DNA from: Weissella viridescens | GTDB taxonomy: Bacteria; Bacillota; Bacilli; Lactobacillales; Lactobacillaceae | Direction: 5' to 3' | Length of the DNA stretch: 42,324 bases | Assembly (NCBI RefSeq): GCF_001437355.1 | Contig: NZ_JQBM01000003.1 | Location: 151,020 to 193,343, forward strand | In this document: in pieces, positions 14,727-22,633 of the stretch | How positions within the stretch are numbered: the first letter of the stretch is position 1 | How the letters are laid out: each line of letters opens with the position of its first letter | Position numbers and translations under genes: made by a program | Notes under the pieces: generated by a model | What the model was told of the DNA's origin: nothing | Seen by the model: the letters and a program-made list of their open reading frames with translations, nothing else | Databases searched by the model: none

Positions 14727-15185
14727 ATGACTGATTTTAAATCTCAACTAACTTTTGATGATAAGGTAATTCAAAAGATTGTTGGCGATGCTATTAAGAA
14801 TGTTGAAGGCTTATTGGACGTCAATGGTGGCTTCTTTCCAAATTTAAGTGACAAAGTCTCAAACTCTACAGATTTAACGAAGGGAATCGATACACAAATT
14901 GATGATGATCATGTTGAACTCAACATTGAAGCTATCACAGAATTTGGAAAGCCAATTCCCGAAATTTTTGAAAACATGAAGAAGAGTGTTTCAAGAGAAT
15001 TAAAAAAGATGACAGGCCTTGATCTGTCTGAGTTTAATGTTAAAGCGGTAGATATTAAAACGGCGGAGCAACATGCAGATGATTCTGAAACACTTCAAGA
15101 TAAGGCATCAAATGCAACTGATAGTGTTAAGAATGCAACGGTAGATGCAGCCAACAATGCTAAAAATGCGGTAAATAATAACTAA
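14727..15185 (+). CDS. Asp23/Gls24-family envelope stress protein
   Basis: 152 residues. Residues about 7-112 form the Asp23/Gls24 domain: LTFDDKVIQKIVGDAIKNVE, GLLDVNGGFF, IDTQIDDDHVELNIEAITEF and FNVKAVDIKT. In Staphylococcus and Enterococcus, family members are abundant membrane-associated proteins tied to cell wall and alkaline or general stress. The last 40 residues are an Ala/Asn/Lys tail of repeated N-A-x-x-A helices. The gene has its own strong promoter between two terminators, so I read it as a host-derived cargo gene. Operon partner: the repeat peptide gene at 15213. Confidence 0.9.
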   Translation: MTDFKSQLTFDDKVIQKIVGDAIKNVEGLLDVNGGFFPNLSDKVSNSTDLTKGIDTQIDDDHVELNIEAITEFGKPIPEIFENMKKSVSRELKKMTGLDLSEFNVKAVDIKTAEQHADDSETLQDKASNATDSVKNATVDAANNAKNAVNNN

Positions 15186-15212
15186 ACATTAATTTTACAA
15201 GGAGAATATAAT

Positions 15213-15353
15213 ATGTCTGAAGAAACAAATAATAAGTCTGAAGCAACAAATAATAAGTCTGAAGCAACAAATAATAAGAATGAGACATCTCTTAGTCCTC
15301 AAAAAGAAGTTAAGGGGCGCCCAGAAGCGCCAGATTACAAGAAGGCAGACTAA
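15213..15353 (+). CDS. Small repeat peptide, 46 aa
   Basis: ATG 8 bases after AAGGAG. The first 23 residues are three near-identical 7-residue units, SE(E/A)TNNK, followed by a lysine- and proline-containing tail (KGRPEAPDYKKAD). It is highly charged and probably disordered. Similar tiny genes follow Asp23-type genes in some lactic bacteria, but I cannot name a family. Terminators follow immediately. Confidence 0.55.
   Translation: MSEETNNKSEATNNKSEATNNKNETSLSPQKEVKGRPEAPDYKKAD
15216..15278 (+). repeat. Three tandem 21-bp units inside the small repeat gene
   Basis: Units start at 15216, 15237 and 15258. The second and third are identical and the first differs at one base. The 21-bp period keeps the frame, so copy number can change without breaking the gene. 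Confidence 0.9.
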
Positions 15354-15373
15354 GTTTGCTACTCAAACTTTTT
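15352..15373 (+). terminator. Intrinsic terminator of the Asp23 operon
   Basis: AAGTTTG (15352-15358), loop CTACT, CAAACTT (15364-15370), with T continuing to 15373. The stem starts in the stop codon of the repeat peptide gene. Confidence 0.65.
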
Positions 15374-15390
15374 GAAGAGAAGTATATAGA

Positions 15391-15422
15391 ACGGGCACAT
15401 GGATTGTTGTGCCTGTTTTTTT
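15391..15422 (+). terminator. Second, stronger intrinsic terminator
   Basis: ACGGGCACA (15391-15399) pairs with TGTGCCTGT (15408-15416; one G-T pair), followed by seven T. In tandem with the weaker stem upstream, it seals the Asp23 operon from the tRNA relics and RM genes. Confidence 0.75.
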
Positions 15423-15423
15423 G

Positions 15424-15543
15424 TGCGGGCATAATTCAGTATAGTTAGTACACCCGATTCTAGATGGATAAGTAATTCGTTATTGTTGCTTGAGCAGAGG
15501 ACTTTTGATCCTTGGGTCGTAGGTTCGAATCCTACTGGGAGCA
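15424..15543 (+). pseudogene. Degenerate tRNA sequences (Lys-like 3' half plus a stray 5' half)
   Basis: 15497-15543 has a correct tRNA 3' half: anticodon stem GAGGA/TCCTT with loop CTTTTGA (anticodon TTT, Lys), T arm GTAGG-TTCGAAT-CCTAC, and acceptor strand TGGGAGC plus A. The matching GCTCCCA 5' strand and an intact D arm are missing. Upstream, 15424-15466 has a D-arm-like stretch (TTCAGTATAGTTAGTAC) from what looks like another tRNA. Not expected to be functional. Confidence 0.6.
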
Positions 15544-15587
15544 TTGACATGTAATGGTGTGTAGTCTATTCTTTGTTAAGGTGTGGG

Positions 15588-15660
15588 TGTTCTATAGTTC
15601 AGTTGGTGGAACGTTTCATTATTAATGCGAAGGCCGCTGGTTAGAGTTCAGCTAGAGCAT
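15588..15660 (+). tRNA. tRNA-like gene, anticodon ATT (Asn codon), probably decayed
   Basis: A full cloverleaf can be drawn. Acceptor TGTTCTA pairs with TAGAGCA through all 7 positions (one G-T). The D arm is GTTC/GAAC and the T arm GCTGG/TCAGC. The anticodon loop is TTATTAA. Against function: the anticodon stem has a mismatch, the T loop reads TTAGAGT rather than TTCGAGT, and an ATT anticodon is unusual for Asn. A terminator follows at 15668-15703. Confidence 0.35.
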
Positions 15661-15667
15661 CTACTTA

Positions 15668-15703
15668 AAACAGTCTGTCAGAAATGATGGGCTGTTTCTT
15701 TTG
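15668..15703 (+). terminator. Hairpin with T-rich tail after the tRNA-like sequence
   Basis: AAACAGTC (15668-15675) pairs with GGCTGTTT (15690-15697; one wobble), followed by CTTTT. A moderate terminator just before the RM genes. Confidence 0.5.
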
Positions 15704-15733
15704 AAAGAAAGCTAAATTAACAGGAGTATAAAC

Positions 15734-17746
15734 ATGTCTAATACAAAATGGGTTTTAGAAGATGATGTTAATGACTGGGTAAAACATCAATTAGAGTCGA
15801 TCGGTCTTGTGAAGAATAAAACGTATACTGTTGAATCGGGCATGTCCGAATATATGAAAAACGCTTTAGCGGGTTCAGCTAAAACAGAAAGAAAAACTAA
15901 TTTTGGAAAACCGGATTTCCAAATTGAACAGTATGACATCCCGGTTATTTTTGAGGATAAATTACACGTAAAAAAACTTATTAATGAAACCAAAGATGGC
16001 ATTAAATTAGATGAAAAATCAGTTAGTTCTTATGCAGTAAATGGCGGGCTATTTTACGCTCAAAATATGATTGCATCAGGAAAGTATGAGGAAGCAATAT
16101 TCGTTGGAGTTGCTGGAGACAATGCTGAAAATGTTGAATTAAAAGTTTATTATGTATTTGGATCTTCGACACATCCAAAATTAATGGATAAGTATACTAC
16201 GCTCGATTTTTTAGAGAACAAAAGTACGTTTGACGACTTTTTAAATGATGCAAGGCTTAGTGACTCTGAAAAGCATAAAATTTTAATTACCACGCAAGCA
16301 CAGTTGCAAAAACAAGCTAAAACATTAAATGTTTTGATGAATAATCATAATATTCCCGCAGCACAAAGAGTTGTGTATGTGTCAGGCGCTTTGTTGGCCA
16401 TGCAGGATGTTGTAACTCGTGAGGGGGACTTCAGGGGTAGAGGTCTTATGCCTGAGGATTTACAAGGTTCTCAAATGAAAACTCGAAGAGATGGGGAATT
16501 AATTGTAAGTCAAATTGCTAATTATCTTGATGCCCGCGCGATACCGGATCGAAAGTTGAACTTGATGATGAGTTCATTTGATAATGCAATTCAAAATGAT
16601 ACTGATAGAGATCGCGTTATTGATTTAGATAAAACTGTAGCTAAGCTCTTACCAGAAAAAGCATCGGTCAATAAGCAAATATTTACTTTCATCTATGAAA
16701 ACATATTTAAATCAATCGATGGGACATCGGGACATTTAGATATCATGGGTGAGATGTATTCAGAATTTTTGAAATATGCTCTGGGTGATGGAAAAGGTAT
16801 TGGAATTGTTTTAACGCCACCTTATGTTACTAAATTGATGACACAAATCTTAGATGTTGATATGAACTCTCGTGTTATGGATTTGGCGACGGGAAGTGCT
16901 GGATTTTTAATAGCATCAATGGCACAAATGATTGATGATGCAAACTCGACGTATGGGCGAGGAACGACTAAAGCCACTGAAAAAATTAAGGATATTAAAG
17001 AAAAACAATTGCTTGGTGTTGAATTAAATGCGCAAATGTTTACCTTAGCCGCAACTAATATGATTTTGCGTGGTGACGGTTCTAGTCACATTGAGAAGGG
17101 AGATTCTTTTAATTTAGACGATCCTAATTTGTATGAAGAATTTGCACCAAATCGTTTATTATTAAATCCGCCATTTAGTTTTAAAGAAAATGGTATGCCT
17201 TTTATTGAATATGGACTTCGTTACCTAGAAAAGGGGGGAAAGGCAGCTATTATTATTCAGGATTCAGCTGGATCAGGTAAAGCGGTTGAAACTAATAAGA
17301 TGATTCTTAAGCATAATAGTCTAATTGCTAGTATAAAAATGCCTACAGATTTATTTCAACCTTCTGCTGGTGTTCAAACCTCTATTTATATATTTGAAGC
17401 GGGTGTACCGCATGACTTTGATAAAACGGTTCGTTTTATTGATTTTAGAGATGATGGTTATAAGCGAACAGGTCGTGGATTGACAGAAACAGGCAACCCT
17501 GTTGCGATGTATGAAACTTTAGTTAAAGTGTTCAAAGCGGGGACTCATGCTAAATTGGGAGCATATTCTGACTTGTGGGATTTGAATAAGCAAGTGTTTG
17601 ATGACCAAATTACTGATGCAGGAAATGATTGGAATTTTGAACAGCACCAAGTGATAGATTACACACCAACAGAGGAAGACTTTATGAAAACAGTCGGTGA
17701 TTATCTAAGTTGGGAAGTTAGCCAGTTGTTAAAGGCAGGTGAATAA
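15734..17746 (+). CDS. BcgI-like restriction nuclease/N6-adenine methylase subunit
   Basis: 670 residues. The N-terminal part carries a PD-(D/E)xK nuclease signature: GKPDF (P60, D61) then VIFEDK (E74, K76). The methylase part has motif I DLATGSAGF (382-390) and the adenine-methylase motif NPPF (477-480), with helical segments of HsdM type between. One polypeptide with both nuclease and methylase, next to a separate specificity gene, matches the BcgI (type IIB) plan rather than type I, since there is no ATP-driven HsdR. Such enzymes cut both sides of a split target. CAGGAG precedes the ATG; no clear promoter seen. Two bases separate it from the S gene. Confidence 0.8.
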   Translation: MSNTKWVLEDDVNDWVKHQLESIGLVKNKTYTVESGMSEYMKNALAGSAKTERKTNFGKPDFQIEQYDIPVIFEDKLHVKKLINETKDGIKLDEKSVSSYAVNGGLFYAQNMIASGKYEEAIFVGVAGDNAENVELKVYYVFGSSTHPKLMDKYTTLDFLENKSTFDDFLNDARLSDSEKHKILITTQAQLQKQAKTLNVLMNNHNIPAAQRVVYVSGALLAMQDVVTREGDFRGRGLMPEDLQGSQMKTRRDGELIVSQIANYLDARAIPDRKLNLMMSSFDNAIQNDTDRDRVIDLDKTVAKLLPEKASVNKQIFTFIYENIFKSIDGTSGHLDIMGEMYSEFLKYALGDGKGIGIVLTPPYVTKLMTQILDVDMNSRVMDLATGSAGFLIASMAQMIDDANSTYGRGTTKATEKIKDIKEKQLLGVELNAQMFTLAATNMILRGDGSSHIEKGDSFNLDDPNLYEEFAPNRLLLNPPFSFKENGMPFIEYGLRYLEKGGKAAIIIQDSAGSGKAVETNKMILKHNSLIASIKMPTDLFQPSAGVQTSIYIFEAGVPHDFDKTVRFIDFRDDGYKRTGRGLTETGNPVAMYETLVKVFKAGTHAKLGAYSDLWDLNKQVFDDQITDAGNDWNFEQHQVIDYTPTEEDFMKTVGDYLSWEVSQLLKAGE

Positions 17747-17748
17747 CT

Positions 17749-18894
17749 ATGCCTGAATTTAAAGAGTTTCGAGTTGGTGAATTGTTTGGGGATGAAGATT
17801 TTGAGGCAATAAAACAAGCAAAGTCACAAGGTGATATCCCAAATGATGAAAATTTAAATACATCGGTCCCGTATATTGTTCAATCTAACCAAAATAATAT
17901 GTTTTCAAGGCGAGTTAATAAGGCATGGTTGATTGAACATAATGAACCACCGGTATCTGGAAATAGAATTGCTTTAGGGGTCACTTTACCGGCTGTTTCT
18001 TTTCAACCTGAGGAATTTGGTGCTAGTCAAGTCATAACTATTAAGAGTCCTAAATTAAATAGATATACAGGAAATTATATTGTAACTGCTATTAGTAAAC
18101 ATCTAGTTGATTTTTCTTATGGGAATAAACCTGGTCTAAAGATTTACAAAAATATGAAAATCACATTACCAGTAACTACGGAAGGATTTCCTGACTGGCA
18201 ATACATGTCCGACTACGTCAAAAAGATTGAGGCCGACTACGTCAAAAAGATTGAGGCATATTTGCAAACCTTGGGGTATTCTGATGTAGAATCTGTGAGA
18301 CTGACAGAGACTGACAGGGAAGTACTATACCGGCATGAAAACGCTGAGTTTGCTGATTTTTTTATAAACGAATTGTTTGAGGTTATAAATACGCACAGCA
18401 TATTGAAAGAGGATGTTGTGTTTGGAAGTGGTAAAGTTCCTTATGTTACAGCAACAGAAGCAAACAATGCCGTTACCGCATATATCGAGTACGAATCTAA
18501 TTTGATGGAGAATGGGGATTGTATATTGATAGGTGGTAAGACGTTAGTTATTACGTATCAGTATAATAATTTTTTCTCAAACGACAGTCATAACTTAGCT
18601 CTATATTGGAAGCTGAACGGTAATTTAACTAAAGAAATGAATTTATACTTTGTATCTGCATTGCAAAAAAGTATGCACCAGAAATATACGTGGGGGAACT
18701 CGATTTCTAAGAAGAAAATTGCGGGCGACAAAGTTACGATACCTATCGATGTAGCTACTGGCCGGCCTGACACGCAACTCATGGAGGATTACATAAAAGT
18801 AATTGAAAAAAAGACAGTTGCTAGCTTAGTTACAAAATTTAACAAACGGTCAAATGCCTATCAAGAAATAATTAATAGCCAGAGTAATCATTAA
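17749..18894 (+). CDS. Restriction-modification specificity subunit (HsdS/BcgIB-like)
   Basis: 381 residues with two target-recognition halves: about 1-150 (KEFRVGELFG, SNQNNMFSRRVNKAWL, FSYGNKPGLKIYKNMKITLP) and about 205-350 (INELFEVINTH, FGSGKVPYVTATEANNA, GNSISKKKIAGDKVTIPI). Each ends in a helical spacer: QYMSDYVKKIE and QLMEDYIKVIE. Such subunits read the two halves of a split DNA target and set the distance with the central helix. Here that helix holds a tandem 8-residue duplication, DYVKKIEA twice. A terminator follows. It partners with the nuclease-methylase upstream. Confidence 0.88.
   Translation: MPEFKEFRVGELFGDEDFEAIKQAKSQGDIPNDENLNTSVPYIVQSNQNNMFSRRVNKAWLIEHNEPPVSGNRIALGVTLPAVSFQPEEFGASQVITIKSPKLNRYTGNYIVTAISKHLVDFSYGNKPGLKIYKNMKITLPVTTEGFPDWQYMSDYVKKIEADYVKKIEAYLQTLGYSDVESVRLTETDREVLYRHENAEFADFFINELFEVINTHSILKEDVVFGSGKVPYVTATEANNAVTAYIEYESNLMENGDCILIGGKTLVITYQYNNFFSNDSHNLALYWKLNGNLTKEMNLYFVSALQKSMHQKYTWGNSISKKKIAGDKVTIPIDVATGRPDTQLMEDYIKVIEKKTVASLVTKFNKRSNAYQEIINSQSNH
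18211..18258 (+). repeat. 24-bp tandem duplication in the central spacer of the specificity gene
   Basis: Units 18211-18234 and 18235-18258 match at 23 of 24 bases (they differ in the last). Each encodes DYVKKIEA, so the frame is kept. The repeat lies exactly between the two recognition domains. Confidence 0.95.
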
Positions 18895-18912
18895 GTTGGT
18901 TGCTCTTTTTTT
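18881..18912 (+). terminator. Intrinsic terminator of the RM genes
   Basis: AGAGTAA (18881-18887) pairs with TTGCTCT (18900-18906; one G-T pair), and a run of seven T ends at 18912. The stem begins inside the S gene and includes its stop in the loop. Confidence 0.75.
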
Positions 18913-18939
18913 GTACGCAAAATTAGGAGGTAACTAGAT

Positions 18940-19077
18940 GTGACAATGAAGCGCAAACTAGAAGATCAGATTATCGGCAAGATTGATAATCAACATAAGG
19001 ACCAAACCAAGGAAGTACATAAGAGTAAACCAAAGCCGTGTAAGCCTAAAGCAAAGACACAAGTGGTTAGATACTAA
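18940..19077 (+). CDS. Small basic hypothetical protein, 45 aa
   Basis: Best start is GTG 18940, 9 bases after AGGAGG. The ATG at 18938 stops at once, and the in-frame ATG at 18946 is the alternative. Very basic and lysine/proline-rich (KSKPKPCKPKAKTQVV), probably nucleic acid binding or disordered. First gene of the packaging transcription unit. Confidence 0.5.
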   Translation: MTMKRKLEDQIIGKIDNQHKDQTKEVHKSKPKPCKPKAKTQVVRY

Positions 19078-19092
19078 AGGAGGATGATAATA

Positions 19093-19461
19093 ATGATTAA
19101 TGTAGTAGAGGCACGCACAATGACGAATGCAACCATTGTTAACATTAAGGAGCAGGCAGTTAAGGACTTAATGCCAAAGATTAATGATGTGATTGAATCA
19201 GCAATCAAATGTGGAAAGAAAAAGGCTCAAGTTGTTATTAACAATGAAATGAATGAGGAACAGAAGCAAAGAGAAGAGCAATCACTAATCTCATTCATCA
19301 AATATAACAGTAATGAATATGTCATCAGTGCCATTGTTGAAGAGCTAAAACAATATGGTTATGCAGCATCAACATGTACAGAACTTAGAATGTTTGGTCG
19401 TCAAGATGTTAATCATATGGCAGTAGATATCTCATGGGCAGAAGACAATGCCAAGAGTTAA
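19093..19461 (+). CDS. Hypothetical protein before the HNH gene
   Basis: 122 residues from ATG 19093, with AAGGAGG 9 bases upstream; an in-frame ATG at 19084 touches the binding site. Helical and charged (MPKINDVIESAIKCGKKKAQ, SLISFIKYNSNEYVISAIVE). Overlaps the HNH gene by 14 bases. Function unknown; position suggests a packaging-related or late-control role. Confidence 0.6.
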   Translation: MINVVEARTMTNATIVNIKEQAVKDLMPKINDVIESAIKCGKKKAQVVINNEMNEEQKQREEQSLISFIKYNSNEYVISAIVEELKQYGYAASTCTELRMFGRQDVNHMAVDISWAEDNAKS

Positions 19462-19936
19462 GCAGTGTCGTAAGGTTGGGTGTCATCAATTAGCAACAAA
19501 CGGAAGAGCATACTGTGATGACCATCGAGACTTGGAAGAAGCAGACAAGAATAGACATGATAAGTATATGGCACAACGATACAATAAGCAGACACGTAAT
19601 AGGAATGAGACCAAGCAAGAACAGACATCATTCTATCGAACTAAGCAATGGGTTGAGTTGCGTAAGGTTGTGTTGAATCGTGATAGTTACTTGTGTCAGT
19701 ACTGTGCAGCACAAGGACGAGTGACACCAGCTAAGGTAGTCGATCATATTGTGCCAATAGAATATGACGTAGATAGAAAGGCAGATGTGGAGAACCTAGC
19801 AATCATCTGTGGACGTTGTCATTCTAAAAAGACGGCATGGGAACAAAGCTATTACGGAACGGGGACGCAACAAACAAAACATAGTGTCCCCGAAATAAAA
19901 TCAGTGGCGGCGATTGCTAAACTTATCGAGAAATAA
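19448..19936 (+). CDS. HNH endonuclease of the packaging module
   Basis: 162 residues. Residues 83-125 form an HNH zinc nuclease: C83-x2-C86, DH (D99, H100), N117, C121-x2-C124 and H125. A second Cys/His cluster at the N-terminus (CRKVGCHQLATNGRAYCDDH) is probably structural. HNH proteins next to terminase genes are a standard part of cos-type packaging machines, working with the large terminase to cut DNA. Not a homing enzyme by context. The small terminase gene follows after a 170-base gap. Confidence 0.93.
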   Translation: MPRVKQCRKVGCHQLATNGRAYCDDHRDLEEADKNRHDKYMAQRYNKQTRNRNETKQEQTSFYRTKQWVELRKVVLNRDSYLCQYCAAQGRVTPAKVVDHIVPIEYDVDRKADVENLAIICGRCHSKKTAWEQSYYGTGTQQTKHSVPEIKSVAAIAKLIEK

Positions 19937-20106
19937 ATTAGGCCCCCCCTATGGTTGCAGATGCAAAGGAGCGCACACAGTTCGTGTTCTTGTAAAAATT
20001 CCCGATTTTGAAAACTTTTTTTCAAGCAAAAAAAGCCCAACGCGGGCGTTTGTAGTAGAAATATGAGAGAAAAGTGCACTAGAGTAATTTAGAAAGGAGT
20101 TGATTT
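19937..20106 (+). other. Probable cos region
   Basis: A gene-free stretch between HNH and small terminase genes, the usual place of cos. It holds a run of seven C (19943-19950), an inverted repeat TTGAAAA/TTTTTCAA near 20008-20026, and an A-run followed by the stem GCCC/GGGC (about 20036-20048). I cannot place the nicking positions. No credible gene in either strand. Confidence 0.5.
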
Positions 20107-20508
20107 ATGACTAAGGGAATTTCAAATATGCCACCGCGTTATTTAAAAGGCGAAGCTCGTAATTTATGGCAACGGTTGGTACCAGTATTGAAAGAGAATT
20201 TCGATATTCAGCTTCTGGATAAGACGCTTATTGAGAGTATCTGTATTAATTACGATATTCTACGACGAAGTTATGCGGAAATCAATGACGAAGATGGCGT
20301 TGGTATTCATTATTGGTCAGAAAGTGGCATGTTGAAGTCAAATCCAGCCATTGCCGATATTGATCGCGCCAGCAAAAATATTAAAGCTGGTTGTGAGGCG
20401 TTGGGGATGACACCTAAAACACGTTCGGAAATTATGGCGCTAATGGATGATACGTCAGATGATGATACAGACTTTATGGAAGAATTGAGAAAAATGGCGG
20501 GAGGATAA
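20107..20508 (+). CDS. terS: Terminase small subunit, P27 family
   Basis: 133 residues matching the P27 family: MPPRYLKGEARNLWQRLVP, LIESICINYDILRRSYAEI, SNPAIADIDRASKNIKAGCE and LGMTPKTRSEIM. Recognises the phage cos/pac DNA and loads the large subunit. AAAGGAG precedes the ATG. Three bases before the large subunit gene. Confidence 0.94.
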   Translation: MTKGISNMPPRYLKGEARNLWQRLVPVLKENFDIQLLDKTLIESICINYDILRRSYAEINDEDGVGIHYWSESGMLKSNPAIADIDRASKNIKAGCEALGMTPKTRSEIMALMDDTSDDDTDFMEELRKMAGG

Positions 20509-20511
20509 CTT

Positions 20512-22449
20512 TTGAAAAAAATAGATTTAACGAAGTCGAAAGATGTCTCAGGGTCATTTTTTACTTTTGATTCATCAGCCATTAAACAAAAATATACTGA
20601 CGAAGCAACGCAATACGCTTTTCGGGTCTTAGAAGGTAAACAAACTGCCGGGTATCAGCTACAACTAGCTTGTTTACGCCACGTTCGGGATTTGATGCGC
20701 GTTGAAGAATGCGATCCAGAATTTTCATACGTTTATAGTAGTGAGAAAGTAACGAGTATTTTAACCTTTGCAGCTTTGTGTCCTGATCCAGATGCAGGTA
20801 AACCATTACCATTGATGCCATGGCAAAAATTTATTTTATGCCAATTGATTGGTTGGCGGACGTCAGGACGCGACGATAAACGTTTTACATTAGCCAGTGT
20901 CAGTGTGGCACGTAAACAAGGTAAAACATATTTTGCGGCTATAATTTTAGCTTATTCATTCTTATTAGAGAGTATTGGTATGCATAACCAAGATTTTCTA
21001 GCCGCTGCTAACACGTCTGATCAAACAGCTAAATTATATGGTTATGTGAGTGACATGATTGGTCTACTGATTGAAAAGCAACCACTATATCGTGAATATG
21101 CAAAGCGAACGGGGGTTATTGTTCAAGAAAAGCAAATCATCGCCAAAAAGGTACGTAACAGACTTGTTAAGGTTTCCAATGAATCTGGTAAATACGATGG
21201 GTATCACTTTACGACGGCTGTCTATGATGAAGCAGGAGACGAAAAAGCCGGTAAGTATACGTCGCGTATCACAACGGGACAACAAGATGTCCGGTATCAT
21301 CAATTTATTAAGATATCAACTGCATATGAGTTTTTAGGAACGGAATTTCACAATGGTTTGAAGCGTGGCCAAGAAGTTATGGAACAAGATTGGAACCGTG
21401 AATATGACTATGAATTGTGGTTAGTCTGGGCTCAAGACGATGAAAATGAAGTTTATCAACCCGAAACTTGGGAAAAGTCTACACCGCTAATTGGGATGCC
21501 CAGTCGACACGATTCAACTATCGATTCATTGATGAAGTTGCGCGAGAATATGATTACGCAAGGTAAACTGGCAGAGTTTCAAAATAAATCGATGAACATC
21601 TATCTTCAAGATTCAAACAGAGCCTACCTGCGTCTATCAGACGTTGACCGCGCTATTGTCCCTGAGTTTGAGATTGACCGCCGTAAAGTCTACATTGGCT
21701 TTGACTATTCCATGATGAGTGATAATACGGCGATTGCGTTTGTTTACCCCTATATGGAAGAGGGGCAGCCGAAATGGCATATTGAGCAACATTCCTTTAT
21801 TCCTTGGGAAAAAGCGGGGTCAATTGAAGCTAAGGAAAAGCAAGATGGTATTATGTATCGTCAATTAGCAGATAAGGGATTTTGTACAATTACATCACAT
21901 CCACAAGGCTTGGTGAATGACGATCAAATTTATCGGTGGTTGATGAACTATGTCGATGAACATATGTTAGACGTACAACTGTTCGAATATGACCCATTTG
22001 GATTGACCAAGTGGGCCAAACAACTAGAAATCAATGTCGATTGGCAATTCATGCCTGTAAAACAAACAACACCTTATCTTATGCATCCAACTAAGTTTCT
22101 ACAAACGGCTTTTGTTGAAAATTCAATTACACGATTAGATGATCAAGTCATGGAAAAGGCGCTGTTAAATGCTGTTATTAAAGAAGATAAGATTGGTATT
22201 CAGGTTGATAAAGATAAGGCAACATTAAAAATTGACGTAGTCGATGCCATTATAGATGCCTTGTATCAAGGTATGTACCATTTCGAAGATTACGCTGATA
22301 TTAATGATCCTAAGAAACGCGTTGAGAATATGTCTAATGATGCCAAAGCGGACTGGATTTTTTCAGCGGATGGCGGCATTATGACTGAGGAAGAGTTGGC
22401 TAGGTTACAAAAAGAACTAGAAGAATTGGAGAATGGTAATGCTTTTTAA
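20512..22449 (+). CDS. terL: Terminase large subunit
   Basis: 645 residues, HK97-type Terminase_1. Starts at TTG 20512 with GGAGG 7 bases upstream. ATPase: Walker A VARKQGKTYF near residue 133 and Walker B AVYDEAGD near 237. The C-terminal nuclease has the acidic segment FDYSMMSDNTA near 396 and a later YDPFG. It pumps DNA into the prohead and cuts the concatemer. Complete. Confidence 0.96.
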   Translation: MKKIDLTKSKDVSGSFFTFDSSAIKQKYTDEATQYAFRVLEGKQTAGYQLQLACLRHVRDLMRVEECDPEFSYVYSSEKVTSILTFAALCPDPDAGKPLPLMPWQKFILCQLIGWRTSGRDDKRFTLASVSVARKQGKTYFAAIILAYSFLLESIGMHNQDFLAAANTSDQTAKLYGYVSDMIGLLIEKQPLYREYAKRTGVIVQEKQIIAKKVRNRLVKVSNESGKYDGYHFTTAVYDEAGDEKAGKYTSRITTGQQDVRYHQFIKISTAYEFLGTEFHNGLKRGQEVMEQDWNREYDYELWLVWAQDDENEVYQPETWEKSTPLIGMPSRHDSTIDSLMKLRENMITQGKLAEFQNKSMNIYLQDSNRAYLRLSDVDRAIVPEFEIDRRKVYIGFDYSMMSDNTAIAFVYPYMEEGQPKWHIEQHSFIPWEKAGSIEAKEKQDGIMYRQLADKGFCTITSHPQGLVNDDQIYRWLMNYVDEHMLDVQLFEYDPFGLTKWAKQLEINVDWQFMPVKQTTPYLMHPTKFLQTAFVENSITRLDDQVMEKALLNAVIKEDKIGIQVDKDKATLKIDVVDAIIDALYQGMYHFEDYADINDPKKRVENMSNDAKADWIFSADGGIMTEEELARLQKELEELENGNAF

Positions 22450-22633
22450 AAAATTATTTGCGAATATTTGGGCACTCTTAGATGTGTTCTTGTTCTTAGC
22501 TGCTGCAATTACGTTTAATTGTGGTGGCTTTTATTTAGGTCAAATTTGGGGTTATGGGACGCTAACCATTACTTTTATCATTGCTGGCCTATTAGTCGAA
22601 CAGATTTCAATGAATAAAGGAGGTGATGCCTAA
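22439..22633 (+). CDS. Small membrane protein between terminase and portal
   Basis: 64 residues from ATG 22439 (TTGGAG 7 bases upstream; an earlier ATG at 22433 is too close to the site). Two hydrophobic helices with little else. It overlaps the terL end and abuts the portal gene (TAATG). Similar tiny genes occur here in LAB siphophages; function unknown. Confidence 0.65.
   Translation: MLFKKLFANIWALLDVFLFLAAAITFNCGGFYLGQIWGYGTLTITFIIAGLLVEQISMNKGGDA

Noticed and set aside
15359..15550. Minus-strand frame with a start like MLPVGFEPTTQGSKV
   Set aside because: This peptide is the well-known antisense translation of a tRNA T arm; it only confirms the tRNA relic.
15734..17746. Ordinary type I HsdM
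   Set aside because: The additional N-terminal nuclease signature and absence of an hsdR gene make the BcgI-like reading better, though an unlinked hsdR cannot be excluded.
19448..19936. HNH gene as a homing endonuclease or intron insertion
   Set aside because: No split gene or intron near it; position before small terminase is the standard packaging HNH.
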